NCBI RefSeq assembly: GCF_001269985.1
Contig: NZ_BBZB01000001.1
Location: forward strand, 1,488,001 to 1,552,000
Reading direction: 5' to 3'
Length of the DNA: 64,000 nt
Origin: Pseudoalteromonas sp. '520P1 No. 423'
Lineage (GTDB): Bacteria; Pseudomonadota; Gammaproteobacteria; Enterobacterales; Alteromonadaceae
Under the pieces are notes generated by a model. The model did not search any database. It was not told the origin of the DNA and worked only from the letters and a program-made list of their open reading frames with translations. Below are positions 27,833 through 35,244 of this stretch, piece after piece (the stretch's first letter is position 1; each line of letters begins with the position of its first letter). The translations under genes and the position numbers were made by a program.

Positions 27833-28696
27833 TTAAGCTACTTGCCGGAAAGGTGTGCCATGCTCATCGGGGTGGAAAGTAAAATAGGTTGGTGCTTTTT
27901 CCGCATCACTCATACTTCTGCCTTTGACAACTTCTAGCTTCCTAACCCCACAACCTTTCTTTTTATCAATTGAAAACTTCAGAGTGACATCGTTGATAAT
28001 GTCAAAATCGACAGAGCCAAGTACAACTTCACCTTTAGTGAAATGATTGATATAAATTACTGTAACCCCTTGCGCCTTTAATAATAAGAATAATCTGATC
28101 AACCCTGATATTTCATCGGCACTTGATATATTGCTACCAAAGGTGTTGGTTTTGAGGCTATCGATCACAACAACATCAAACTTAAGCATGTCTATGAAAA
28201 GTTGATCGTTCTCCTGGAGTTTACATAAGTCGGGTAACAGCCCACCTGCAAACTCACGATTGATAATACTGAAGTTGTTTTCAAATAGGCTTAATTGTTC
28301 GACATTTAGTAAGTTTAATATATTGTCAAACCTATGATTGACATCATCGACAGGTAGTTCACCATCGAGCAAAAGAACCTTCTTTGCTTGAGGTGCGTAT
28401 TCACCTAAAAACTGACCGCCAGTGCATATAGCTGTGATCATTTTGTATGTTAGAAAAGACTTACCACCACCTTGTGCCCCTGCTAGCTCCACAATATCAC
28501 CTGTCTTGAAATACTTGCCGAATAGAGGTGTGCGATCAACCCCTTTAATGTTTTTAAATTCTTTATACTTAATGGGATTGTTGGTGCCATAGCCTAATGC
28601 AGCCTTGGCTTTTATTTTGACTGTATTTATCTGGTTTCTTATATAGCCGACACCTGCATGAATAGTTTCGCCAAATAGTTCGAGTTGTTTGTTCAT
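27833..28696 (-). CDS. RepA/AAA_25-like RecA-fold ATPase
   Basis: A 287-residue ATPase resembling plasmid hexameric helicase RepA and phage AAA_25 proteins. Walker A is GAQGGGKS (residues 73-80), a DGE motif follows at 111-113, the Walker B strand is VVVIDS (175-180), and a sensor-like INHFTKGE lies near 216. An N-terminal segment (to about 50) is basic and probably not part of the ATPase. In RSF1010-type plasmids such a protein unwinds the origin. It is divergent from the winged-helix gene across the stem-loop region, which may be its origin. Its presence suggests that the excised island replicates; this is inference. Confidence 0.72.
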   Translation of the reverse strand: MNKQLELFGETIHAGVGYIRNQINTVKIKAKAALGYGTNNPIKYKEFKNIKGVDRTPLFGKYFKTGDIVELAGAQGGGKSFLTYKMITAICTGGQFLGEYAPQAKKVLLLDGELPVDDVNHRFDNILNLLNVEQLSLFENNFSIINREFAGGLLPDLCKLQENDQLFIDMLKFDVVVIDSLKTNTFGSNISSADEISGLIRLFLLLKAQGVTVIYINHFTKGEVVLGSVDFDIINDVTLKFSIDKKKGCGVRKLEVVKGRSMSDAEKAPTYFTFHPDEHGTPFRQVA

Positions 28697-29319
28697 TTGT
28701 TAGATTCCTAGTTTTAATGAAAAGAACCTCTACATAAGTAATCAACGAGCAAACTAACCGTTGTTATAAAAATTACTTCAGTCAACGATGTTTTTGTTTG
28801 CTGCGAACCTACCTAAAAATACTTCTTTGCTCTTCGAGCAAAAAGTATTTTTAGGTAGGTATCACTTGAAAAGTGAAGAAGTGCGTAACTCGCAGAGTTA
28901 AGCCTATAAAAGCCTTATCGTGAGATAAGCATCTAAAGGCGTGAGTATGAAAATATCGAAGATGATTTTTATACGGAAGCATTTTGAAAAAATAAAAAAG
29001 CGCATCGTAGTCAGCCTCAAAGAGGATGCGGAGCAAATTGCTCTGTTCTCGCCCCGTAGTCTCTCTAGAGCGATTTGCTCCGCAACCGAAGGGCAGACGA
29101 TGCGCGTTGCTGTTTAATGTTATTGATGGAATCAATAGCGCAGTGGCGCTTGACGAGTCAAGCAGAGCAAGGAATTAAGCAGTTATGTCATGAAATGATG
29201 AAGTCGAACTCTTGTTCGATTGCCTTTCTTTGATTACCTAACAGTAATCAATCTCCAAGTCCTGCCTTAGGGTGTTTCGCTTGCCTAGAACCTAATTATT
29301 ATTAAACAAGGAGAGTGAA
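28697..29319. other. 623-base divergent noncoding region
   Basis: No credible gene. An apparent frame on the minus strand at 28851-29135 is a by-product of the inverted repeats. The region is dominated by the stem-loop array (28741-29251) and ends with the AAGGAGAG ribosome-binding site of the winged-helix gene. Confidence 0.8.
28741..29251 (+). ncRNA. Stem-loop array, candidate structured RNA or origin
   Basis: About twelve consecutive stem-loops, nearly all perfect. Arms: CAACG 28743/CGTTG 28759; a 25-bp stem with one bulge 28807-28860; TCACTT 28862/28871; TAACTC 28886/28895; CTTATC 28914/28924 with GTGA loop; a branched domain closed by GCGCATCGT 29000/ACGATGCGC 29097, holding CCTC/GAGG and a 17-bp stem (29028-29044 with 29067-29083); TATTGAT 29121/29131; AGCGC 29137/29146, overlapping GCTTGAC 29148/29157; TCAT 29188/29195; TCGAAC 29204/29214; TTGATTAC 29230/29244. 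The T.G pair in the 17-bp stem and the GNRA-type loop favour RNA from the plus strand. A folded single-strand DNA origin is the main alternative. I know no named family that matches. Confidence 0.6.
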
Positions 29320-30087
29320 ATGATACCAATAAATGAGAGAGGGATTCTCGCACGTTATATACAGTCACCATCAACTCAAGCAAGGCATCAAGCCAAGTTG
29401 TATAGCTTGCTTGATTGGATCTATCGATTTGGATTTACCTCACCAGCTGTACTTGAATTACTGTGGGGTGTTGATCGTTCAGTTGTTAATCGACTATTAC
29501 GTCGTTATGAACGTGAAGAGGTAATTGCTGAAGTTGCAACGTTTGCGTGCAGAGACAAACGTGTGTTTTTACTTAGGCCCAAAGGGGTAAGGATGATAGA
29601 GGCATTACACAACCAAGCTCTCAAATATACAACTAAGAAGTCTACGCTAAATTTTAAAACATTGACTCATGACCTCATGCTTCAAGCTATTGTGGCATTA
29701 GGTGTTAAAGAAGAGAATTATGTCTTTTTTATTACAGAGAAAGAACAAGAAAAAGAAAATTTGGGTAAAAAAAGACGATTTGATGCCATCGTATATGATG
29801 GCAATGAATTAATTGGCTTAGAGGTTGAAGCAAGCGCTAAGACCATTCCACATCGATTGGATATACTAAAGCGGTACGAACAAGCAGTCACCATTGAGAA
29901 CCGCGTGAGTAAAATATTATGTTTTTCACATAAACGGCGCTTCATAATGGATGCCGAGAGGGTTCATAACAAGTTATTTGATAAAGGCGAAAATGGTTTA
30001 GATAAGCAGTTTTTTGATCAGCATGTTAAGTATATTTACAACAAGGAACTGATTTCTATTCTTTATCATAAGTTTTGGCTCCACTAA
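29320..30087 (+). CDS. Winged-helix protein with nuclease-like C-terminal domain (replication-relaxation-like)
   Basis: A 255-residue protein. Residues 27-90 form a winged helix-turn-helix (SVVNRLLRRYEREEVI recognition region, then a VFLLRPKGV wing). Residues 112-255 look like the C-terminal part of replication-relaxation (Replic_Relax) type proteins, with RRFDAIVYD and LIGLEVEAS forming a D...E-x-E pattern (D155, E168, E170) like PD-(D/E)XK nucleases, though the usual Lys is Ala. AAGGAGAG precedes the ATG. It is read away from the stem-loop array and divergently from the RepA-like gene, so a role in replication or mobilisation control is likely. The family assignment is tentative. Confidence 0.55.
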   Translation: MIPINERGILARYIQSPSTQARHQAKLYSLLDWIYRFGFTSPAVLELLWGVDRSVVNRLLRRYEREEVIAEVATFACRDKRVFLLRPKGVRMIEALHNQALKYTTKKSTLNFKTLTHDLMLQAIVALGVKEENYVFFITEKEQEKENLGKKRRFDAIVYDGNELIGLEVEASAKTIPHRLDILKRYEQAVTIENRVSKILCFSHKRRFIMDAERVHNKLFDKGENGLDKQFFDQHVKYIYNKELISILYHKFWLH

Positions 30088-30195
30088 TGAGAAAGGGCGT
30101 AGAAGCTGCTTAAAAGTTTTGATGGTCATCTTAAACTCATTATAATAATATTTTTATATAAAAATATATTTAACAATAAGTTAAAAGGGATTGAT

Positions 30196-30987
30196 ATGAG
30201 TAGCCAGTATGAAGCGGTTATAAAGAACACAAAAAAAATAGAAACTTTACTTCAGCTCAAGCTATCCGCACAAGGGCGCGGCTTACATCAAAAAGTATCT
30301 AATGTGGAGACGTTGCTACCTCCTTCTATGGTGCGTGACGTAAGAAAGATAGCAACCCTTAGAAATAAACTAATCCATGAAGATGCTTTCTCTATTCCTA
30401 ATTTATCGGGGTTTGTACAGGACTGTACTAAAGTTATAGGCTATCTTGAAAATTTAGATGTAAATGCTCAAGAAAATAACTCAAATAAAAGTTCTTTGAT
30501 TAGTCTTAGTAAGTTTGTGTTTATAGTGGGAACATCTATAATTGTTGCTATTAATACACATCCTCATTATCTAATGGGAACGGCTGGTATACTGTGGGTT
30601 TTGACCGCTATTATCTCATGGCTGTTAAGCCCTAAAACAACCTCTCATGACCAAACTGAACTTGAAGAAAAATATGCTACTTTTCACCCAAGTCATAGTG
30701 ACTTGAGTAATGATAATGAAAACAATCAAAACGGTAGTTCTACACAAACAGGTATTAATGAAGAACAAACCTTAATAAACCCCGCAACTGGCTTACCAAT
30801 GCTTAATGGAAGTGCAGTCGATACAGCTGGGAATCCATTTGGAGTAGATTATTCTGATATGGCAGAGGCTCAGTTAGATTATGATAACCTAGATACCAAT
30901 AATATTGATTTTGACTCATCTTTTGATAATGATATTAGCTCAACTGATTTTGACTCCGACATAACTACAAATGATTCATTCAACTAA
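30196..30987 (+). CDS. HEPN-like membrane protein with NPATGLPM tail
   Basis: A 263-residue protein. Residues 1-85 resemble the DUF4145/HEPN helical domain, with GRGLHQKVSNVETLLP and the HEPN signature RNKLIH (R56, H61; R-x4-H), the catalytic motif of many HEPN RNases. Two transmembrane helices follow (101-119 and 125-144). The rest is an acidic, Asn/Asp-rich tail holding NPATGLPM (195-202) and GNPFG (212-216), a motif that recurs at the ends of otherwise unrelated bacterial proteins. AAAAGGGATTG precedes the ATG. HEPN RNases are common in phage defence, so an abortive-infection role is plausible but unproven. A strong terminator follows. Confidence 0.6.
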   Translation: MSSQYEAVIKNTKKIETLLQLKLSAQGRGLHQKVSNVETLLPPSMVRDVRKIATLRNKLIHEDAFSIPNLSGFVQDCTKVIGYLENLDVNAQENNSNKSSLISLSKFVFIVGTSIIVAINTHPHYLMGTAGILWVLTAIISWLLSPKTTSHDQTELEEKYATFHPSHSDLSNDNENNQNGSSTQTGINEEQTLINPATGLPMLNGSAVDTAGNPFGVDYSDMAEAQLDYDNLDTNNIDFDSSFDNDISSTDFDSDITTNDSFN

Positions 30988-31019
30988 ACAACAGCTAAAT
31001 TATCAGGTGATAGATAAAA

Positions 31020-31057
31020 ACACTCAAGGCGCTATTATCAGCGCCTTGAGTGTTTCT
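31020..31057 (+). terminator. Terminator after the HEPN-like gene
   Basis: ACACTCAAGGCGCT pairs perfectly over 14 bp with AGCGCCTTGAGTGT across ATTATC, followed by TTCTT and preceded by an A-run. Confidence 0.9.
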
Positions 31058-31268
31058 TAAGTCTTTCATTTTTATGTGAGACCACCTATGTACATGGTGT
31101 GATTTAAATGGCATACCGCGCTTTTAATCAGTGTAGTGCTGAGGTTTGCAGACCCAGCTTGAGTAGGCCATCACTATGTGATGGGACGCAGCTTGCAATA
31201 GCCGCAGGTTTGTTTCCAGTACAATGTTAATTAGTTTCAAGATAGGGAAATTTTGCAGGTTAATAAAA

Positions 31269-31290
31269 AACGAGCCAATTAAGGCTCGTT
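31269..31290 (-). terminator. Terminator of the 129-residue orphan gene
   Basis: AACGAGCC pairs with GGCTCGTT across AATTAA; on the minus strand a run of T follows directly. Confidence 0.85.
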
Positions 31291-31302
31291 GTGGATGCAA
31301 TG

Positions 31303-31692
31303 TTAATCGCTATGTTCAACAAAACTATGGAGTGACTTCTCCCATTGGCTTTTAGCTGATTTAGAAAAAAAAGCTTCTTGATTCAATAAGAAGACTTCTT
31401 TGAAAGCAGCTTCTAAAACGTGTTCTTTACAATAACCTTCAATATGCTTATGGAAAACGTGCATCACAATATCAATGTGTGCAACGTCGATATATTGTTG
31501 CTGAAGTGGTGTAGGTAAAAGAGCTTGAAGTTGCTTGCTAATCGAAAAGCCATTAATGCCAAAGTCTCCAAGGTGCAGGTATACCCCTTGTTTCGACTCA
31601 GCATCGAACGTCAACACTACACGTGCGTTATCTGCCCACATGGAGCGAGATTGGCGCGAGTATGTTTTATAAAACTCAATTGTTGTACTCAT
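31303..31692 (-). CDS. Hypothetical protein, island orphan
   Basis: A 129-residue protein I do not recognise. It has a strand-rich first half (ARVVLTFDAESKQGVYLHLGDFGINGF) and a helical second half with several His and aromatic residues (IDIVMHVFHKHIEGYCKEH). There is no signal peptide or membrane segment. It is read opposite to its neighbours and has its own terminator, so it is an independent transcription unit, a common look for cargo genes. The single Cys and the His cluster could bind metal, but nothing proves this. Confidence 0.55.
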   Translation of the reverse strand: MSTTIEFYKTYSRQSRSMWADNARVVLTFDAESKQGVYLHLGDFGINGFSISKQLQALLPTPLQQQYIDVAHIDIVMHVFHKHIEGYCKEHVLEAAFKEVFLLNQEAFFSKSAKSQWEKSLHSFVEHSD

Positions 31693-32117
31693 TATTGTTA
31701 CTCATATTAATTGACCTATAAGTAACTAGGTGCGGTGTTAGGTAATAGTCTTGATTTCCTTCTTTTACCTCCAGTTATATCAGCGAAGTCTACTGAAAGG
31801 TTAAATCAGTGTACACCATACGGATCTCAACCAGCACTCCATGCCTCCATGATTTGATAAAAGCTGGGTGCGCAGGCCAACTCGTATCACGCGGGTGATT
31901 ACGGTAGAGCAATTATCTGACACTAATCCAAATTAAAAATTTTAGATTATGCATACTTTTAAAGTTTACCACTACCAGCTATCAAACGAACTCAAAACGC
32001 TTAGGTGTTTAATGTTAATTTGATGTTAAGGCTATGTTTATGTTAACCTTTGCGCTCGATAATTATTGAATAGGAGGTTCTAACAAGGTATACCTCCGTA
32101 CGCATAAAAGAGGTAGT
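31693..32117. other. Gap upstream of the ankyrin lipoprotein gene
   Basis: No coding potential. AATCAGTGTA (31804) and AGGCCA (31874) echo the previous gap in the same order and orientation. A GGAGGT (32073-32078)/ACCTCC (32092-32097) hairpin lies 21 bases before the ankyrin gene start, in its likely 5' leader. Confidence 0.5.
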
Positions 32118-34859
32118 ATGTTTAAAAAGGTTTTACTAGCTGGAGCTATTATAGGTTTACTTAATGGTTGTGGTATAACTCCAACAGCAGATGGATATGT
32201 TGATGCAATAATAAATCAAGATGTTGAAGTTTTAAAAATATATGAAGACAAATCCTTTCGAAAGATAGCTGTCAACCACAAAGAATCCCAGCCTATAAAT
32301 ATTCAATATACCAAACATCCTCTTCATACTGCTATTCTTCTCAACAAACCTCAAGTAGTGGAGTTTCTGTTAAGTAATAAGCATGACATCAATAAATATG
32401 GTAGTGATGGTAAAACACCTCTAGGTCTAGCTGTTAGTCTAGAGAAGGAATTAATAGTTCAGTTACTTTTAGATAATGGCGCGAACGTCAATGTTGCGGA
32501 TAAAAAAGGACTAATCCCTTTTATTTATTTAACGGATTTAGCTAAGGTCAATAAGAAATACGCAGGTAAGCTAATCAATAATAAAACTGACCTTAACAAA
32601 AAATATAAAGGAAAAACGATAATTGAACACGTTAAAGTAAGTGAAGATATTATTACTAAAGTTAAGCTGACAGAGCTGATTTTAGCTCAGTCCTTTATGA
32701 TTTCTTCTGCCAGAAATAAAATGATGAAGTCGTTAGGTAGCAAATCGACTGAAGCTTTAAAAGAATTTATTAGAGACGGATATGATGTAGACTTTTTTGA
32801 TAAAAATTATTACTCACCTTTAATGGAAGCTGTTAAGAATAGTAATATCAAAGCTGTTACTTTGCTTTTAAATGAAGGAGCAAACCCTAATTTAAGGGAC
32901 TCAAAATATGGAGAAACGGCAGTATTTGAAGCTTTAAAGTTAAAGTCCACTGATATTTTGGATGAGTTAATAAAGCATAATGTAGATATTAATATAGCAA
33001 AGAGTAGCAGTTGGACACCACTTTTAAGTGCTGTCTCAAGTAATAAGGTATCAATGGTAAAGGCTTTGATAAAAGCGGGAGCTGATGTCAATAAGGCGCA
33101 CAGTAATGGCTGGACGCCATTACATTGGACAGTAAACAGTCAAAAAAATCAAAAACACGATGGTAGTGAATTAGCTCAATTGCTGATTAAAGCTGGCGCA
33201 AACTTGAATCAGAAAAACAGCTCTGGCGATACGCCTTTAAACTTAGCAGTATTGAACAACCGTTTAAATGAATTCAAGGTGCTGTTAAGTGCAAACGCTA
33301 ATACAAATATTGCAGACAATGATGATTGGACACCACTTTTAAGTGCTGTCTCAAGTAATAAGGTATCAATGGTAAAGGCTTTGATAAAAGCGGGAGCTGA
33401 TGTCAATAAGGCGAACAGTAATGGCTGGGCGCCGTTGCACAGGACGGTAAACAGTCAAAAAAATCAAAAACACGATGGTAGTGAATTAGCTCAGTTGCTG
33501 ATTAAAGCTGGCGCAAACTTGAATCAGAAAACCAGCTCTGGCGATACGCCTTTAAACTTAGCAGTATCGAACAACCGTTTAAATGAATTCAATGTGTTGT
33601 TAAGTGCAAAAGCTAATACAAATATCGCAGACAATGATGATTGGACACCACTTTTAAGTGCTGTCTCAAGTAATAAGGTATCAATGGTAAAGGCTTTGAT
33701 AAAAGCGGGAGCTGATGTCAATAAGGCGAACAGTAATGGCTGGGCGCCGTTGCACAGGACGGTAAACAGTCAAAAAAATCAAAAACACGATGGTAGTGAA
33801 TTAGCTCAGTTGCTGATTAAAGCTGGCGCAAACTTGAATCAGAAAACCAGCTCTGGCGATACGCCTTTAAACTTAGCAGTATCGAACAACCGTTTAAATG
33901 AATTCAAGGTGCTGTTAAGTGCAAAAGCTAATACAAATATCGCAGACAATGATGATTGGACACCACTTTTAAGTGCTGTCTCAAGTAATAAGGTATCAAT
34001 GGTAAAGGCTTTGATAAAAGCGGGAGCTGATGTCAATAAGGCGGGTCGCGATGGCTGGGCGCCATTACATTGGACAGTAAACAGTCAAAAAAATCAAAAG
34101 CATGATGGCAGAAAATTGGCTCAATTACTGATTAAGGCTGGCGCAAACTTGAATCAGAAAACCAGCTCTGGCAGTACACCTCTAAGGTTAGCTGTATCGA
34201 ATAACCGTTTAAATGAATTCAATGTGTTGTTAAGTGCTAAAGCGAATACAAATCTTGCAGACAATGATGATTGGACACCACTTTTAAGTGCTGTCTCAAG
34301 TAATAAGGTATCAATGGTAAAGGCTTTGATAAAAGCGGGAGCTGATGTCAATAAGGCGAACAGTAATGGCTGGGCGCCGTTGCACAGGACGGTAAACAGT
34401 CAAAAAAATCAAAAACACGATGGTAGTGAATTAGCTCAGTTGCTGATTAAAGCTGGTGCGAATCTGAATCAGAAAATCAATGATGGTTTTTCTCCGTTAA
34501 TGCTTGCTGGTTACTTTGGCAGATTAAATGAAGCTAAAGTGCTTATCGCAAGTGGTGCGGATATATCTGCTGTAAATTGGAAGCAAAAACAAAGGAGTGC
34601 CTTAGATTATGCTATACAAGAAAGCAATTACAACTTAGCAGATATGATTAGGAATAATGATGGGTTCAGTGGTTTAGAGCAGGCAAAGTATCCTGCTAAA
34701 CCAGCTCCAAGAAATGGTTACACTACCTGTAATACTAGTTGTACTAATGGCGACTGTTACCGCACCTATGCAGATGGTAGAAAAGTTAGATTTCAAGCCC
34801 AACAAAAATACAATTCATTTTCAGGTCAGTGGGAATGGGATTCAGGTACTTGTCAATAA
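32118..34859 (+). CDS. Ankyrin-repeat lipoprotein with Cys-rich C-terminal domain
   Basis: A 913-residue predicted lipoprotein; the signal ends in the lipobox LLNGC (Cys near residue 18). Residues 60-850 are ankyrin repeats (xTPLxxAVxxx...LLxxGAxxN pattern). The middle contains four full and one partial copy of a 105-residue block, each of three ankyrin units. The final 50 residues form a distinct domain with CNTSCTNGDCYRTYADGRKV and WEWDSGTC, four or five cysteines that could form disulfides. GAGG precedes the ATG. Likely surface or periplasmic and protein-binding; partner unknown. It is the island's largest gene. Confidence 0.82.
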   Translation: MFKKVLLAGAIIGLLNGCGITPTADGYVDAIINQDVEVLKIYEDKSFRKIAVNHKESQPINIQYTKHPLHTAILLNKPQVVEFLLSNKHDINKYGSDGKTPLGLAVSLEKELIVQLLLDNGANVNVADKKGLIPFIYLTDLAKVNKKYAGKLINNKTDLNKKYKGKTIIEHVKVSEDIITKVKLTELILAQSFMISSARNKMMKSLGSKSTEALKEFIRDGYDVDFFDKNYYSPLMEAVKNSNIKAVTLLLNEGANPNLRDSKYGETAVFEALKLKSTDILDELIKHNVDINIAKSSSWTPLLSAVSSNKVSMVKALIKAGADVNKAHSNGWTPLHWTVNSQKNQKHDGSELAQLLIKAGANLNQKNSSGDTPLNLAVLNNRLNEFKVLLSANANTNIADNDDWTPLLSAVSSNKVSMVKALIKAGADVNKANSNGWAPLHRTVNSQKNQKHDGSELAQLLIKAGANLNQKTSSGDTPLNLAVSNNRLNEFNVLLSAKANTNIADNDDWTPLLSAVSSNKVSMVKALIKAGADVNKANSNGWAPLHRTVNSQKNQKHDGSELAQLLIKAGANLNQKTSSGDTPLNLAVSNNRLNEFKVLLSAKANTNIADNDDWTPLLSAVSSNKVSMVKALIKAGADVNKAGRDGWAPLHWTVNSQKNQKHDGRKLAQLLIKAGANLNQKTSSGSTPLRLAVSNNRLNEFNVLLSAKANTNLADNDDWTPLLSAVSSNKVSMVKALIKAGADVNKANSNGWAPLHRTVNSQKNQKHDGSELAQLLIKAGANLNQKINDGFSPLMLAGYFGRLNEAKVLIASGADISAVNWKQKQRSALDYAIQESNYNLADMIRNNDGFSGLEQAKYPAKPAPRNGYTTCNTSCTNGDCYRTYADGRKVRFQAQQKYNSFSGQWEWDSGTCQ
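33012..34473 (+). repeat. Tandem 315-bp coding repeats
   Basis: The segment opening TGGACACCACTTTTAAGTG recurs at 33012, 33327, 33642, 33957 and 34272, exactly 315 bp apart. The first four copies are complete and the fifth stops after about 200 bp. Copies 2 and 3 are almost identical; copy 4 has more changes. The near identity at DNA level points to recent expansion. Confidence 0.95.
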
Positions 34860-34958
34860 GCTTAATCCTCTCCCTCTTGCTTAGATAAGAGTGGAGTGAC
34901 TTAATCACAACAGCTTTGAGGATACCTTTAAATATTTATAATATTTTATACTGTCTTT

Positions 34959-34977
34959 TGGATCTTTGTTGGATCAT
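34959..34977 (+). repeat. Candidate integrase arm site, right
   Basis: TGGATCT-TTG-TTGGATCAT; it partners the left site at 26121-26139 with the same orientation. It lies 83 bases inside attR. Confidence 0.5.
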
Positions 34978-35060
34978 AGCCAAGCGGGAATATACCCCGT
35001 AATACCCTGTGAAAATATAAGATTGCTTGTATATTAAGGTATCTGAAGGTGGAGTGAACT

Positions 35061-35088
35061 TTCAAGTCCCCCCATCCGCACCAAATAA
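35061..35088 (+). repeat. attR: duplicated tRNA 3' end
   Basis: An exact copy of 26051-26078. The bases upstream are unlike the tRNA, so only the 3' fragment is present here. Confidence 0.92.
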
Positions 35089-35089
35089 T

Positions 35090-35122
35090 GAAAAAGCCGG
35101 TTTATAACTAAACCGGCTTTTT
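35090..35122 (+). terminator. Original tRNA-Leu operon terminator, now after attR
   Basis: AAAAAGCCGGTTTA pairs with TAAACCGGCTTTTTT across TAAC. In the uninterrupted chromosome it would directly follow the tRNA. Confidence 0.88.
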
Positions 35123-35203
35123 TGTGCCTGATAGAAAAAGACGATTATTCACTTATGTTAAGCTTTAATTCCTTGGGAAACTCGCATCTTGAAATGGCTT
35201 GGG

Positions 35204-35209
35204 TATAAT
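35204..35209 (+). promoter_or_regulatory. Candidate apt promoter -10
   Basis: A TATAAT hexamer 36 bases before the apt start, preceded by TTGGG. No good -35 box lies at the normal distance, so confidence is limited. Confidence 0.4.
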
Positions 35210-35244
35210 GCACTTAATGAGTTATAAATTTTCTAGAGTCAAAA

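Larger units (their letters stand above)
30988..31302. other. Gap between the HEPN-like gene and the orphan
   Basis: It contains two terminators (31020-31057 and 31269-31290). The middle (31080-31250) has a CATCAC/GTGATG stem near 31169-31183 and a block, AATCAGTGTA (31126) ... AGGCCA (31165), that recurs in the next gap. No coding potential. Confidence 0.5.
26051..35088. mobile_element. Integrative island in tRNA-Leu(GAG), about 9 kb
   Basis: A 28-bp exact direct repeat of the tRNA 3' end marks the two ends (26051-26078 and 35061-35088). Inside are a broken tyrosine integrase next to the tRNA, an excisionase-like gene, a RepA/AAA_25-like ATPase, a winged-helix protein, a HEPN-like membrane protein, an orphan and a giant ankyrin lipoprotein. 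The flanking genes secG and apt are core genes. No capsid, conjugation or toxin-antitoxin genes are recognisable. It fits a small satellite or integrated plasmid; mobility is doubtful because the integrase carries a stop. Confidence 0.88.
34860..35244. other. Right end of the island and apt leader
   Basis: It holds the right arm site, attR, the native tRNA terminator and the apt promoter. No coding potential is seen. Confidence 0.6.

Noticed and set aside
28851..29135. Small gene on the minus strand
   Set aside because: The frame lies wholly within inverted repeats, has no ribosome-binding site or family signature, and is explained by the palindromes.
28741..29251. Retron msr-msd RNA
   Set aside because: Flanking inverted repeats and hairpins look retron-like, but no reverse transcriptase with a YADD-type motif is present; the adjacent 255-residue protein is a winged-helix protein.
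31693..31760. Integron attC site
   Set aside because: A GTTAGGT core-like heptamer occurs near 31735, but there is no matching RYYYAAC partner arm and no integron integrase.
32810..34351. Repeated antisense frames opposite the ankyrin gene
   Set aside because: Five near-identical 65-93-residue frames simply mirror the 315-bp repeats.
33012..34473. CRISPR array
   Set aside because: Repeats are 315 bp, coding and in frame, without short unique spacers.
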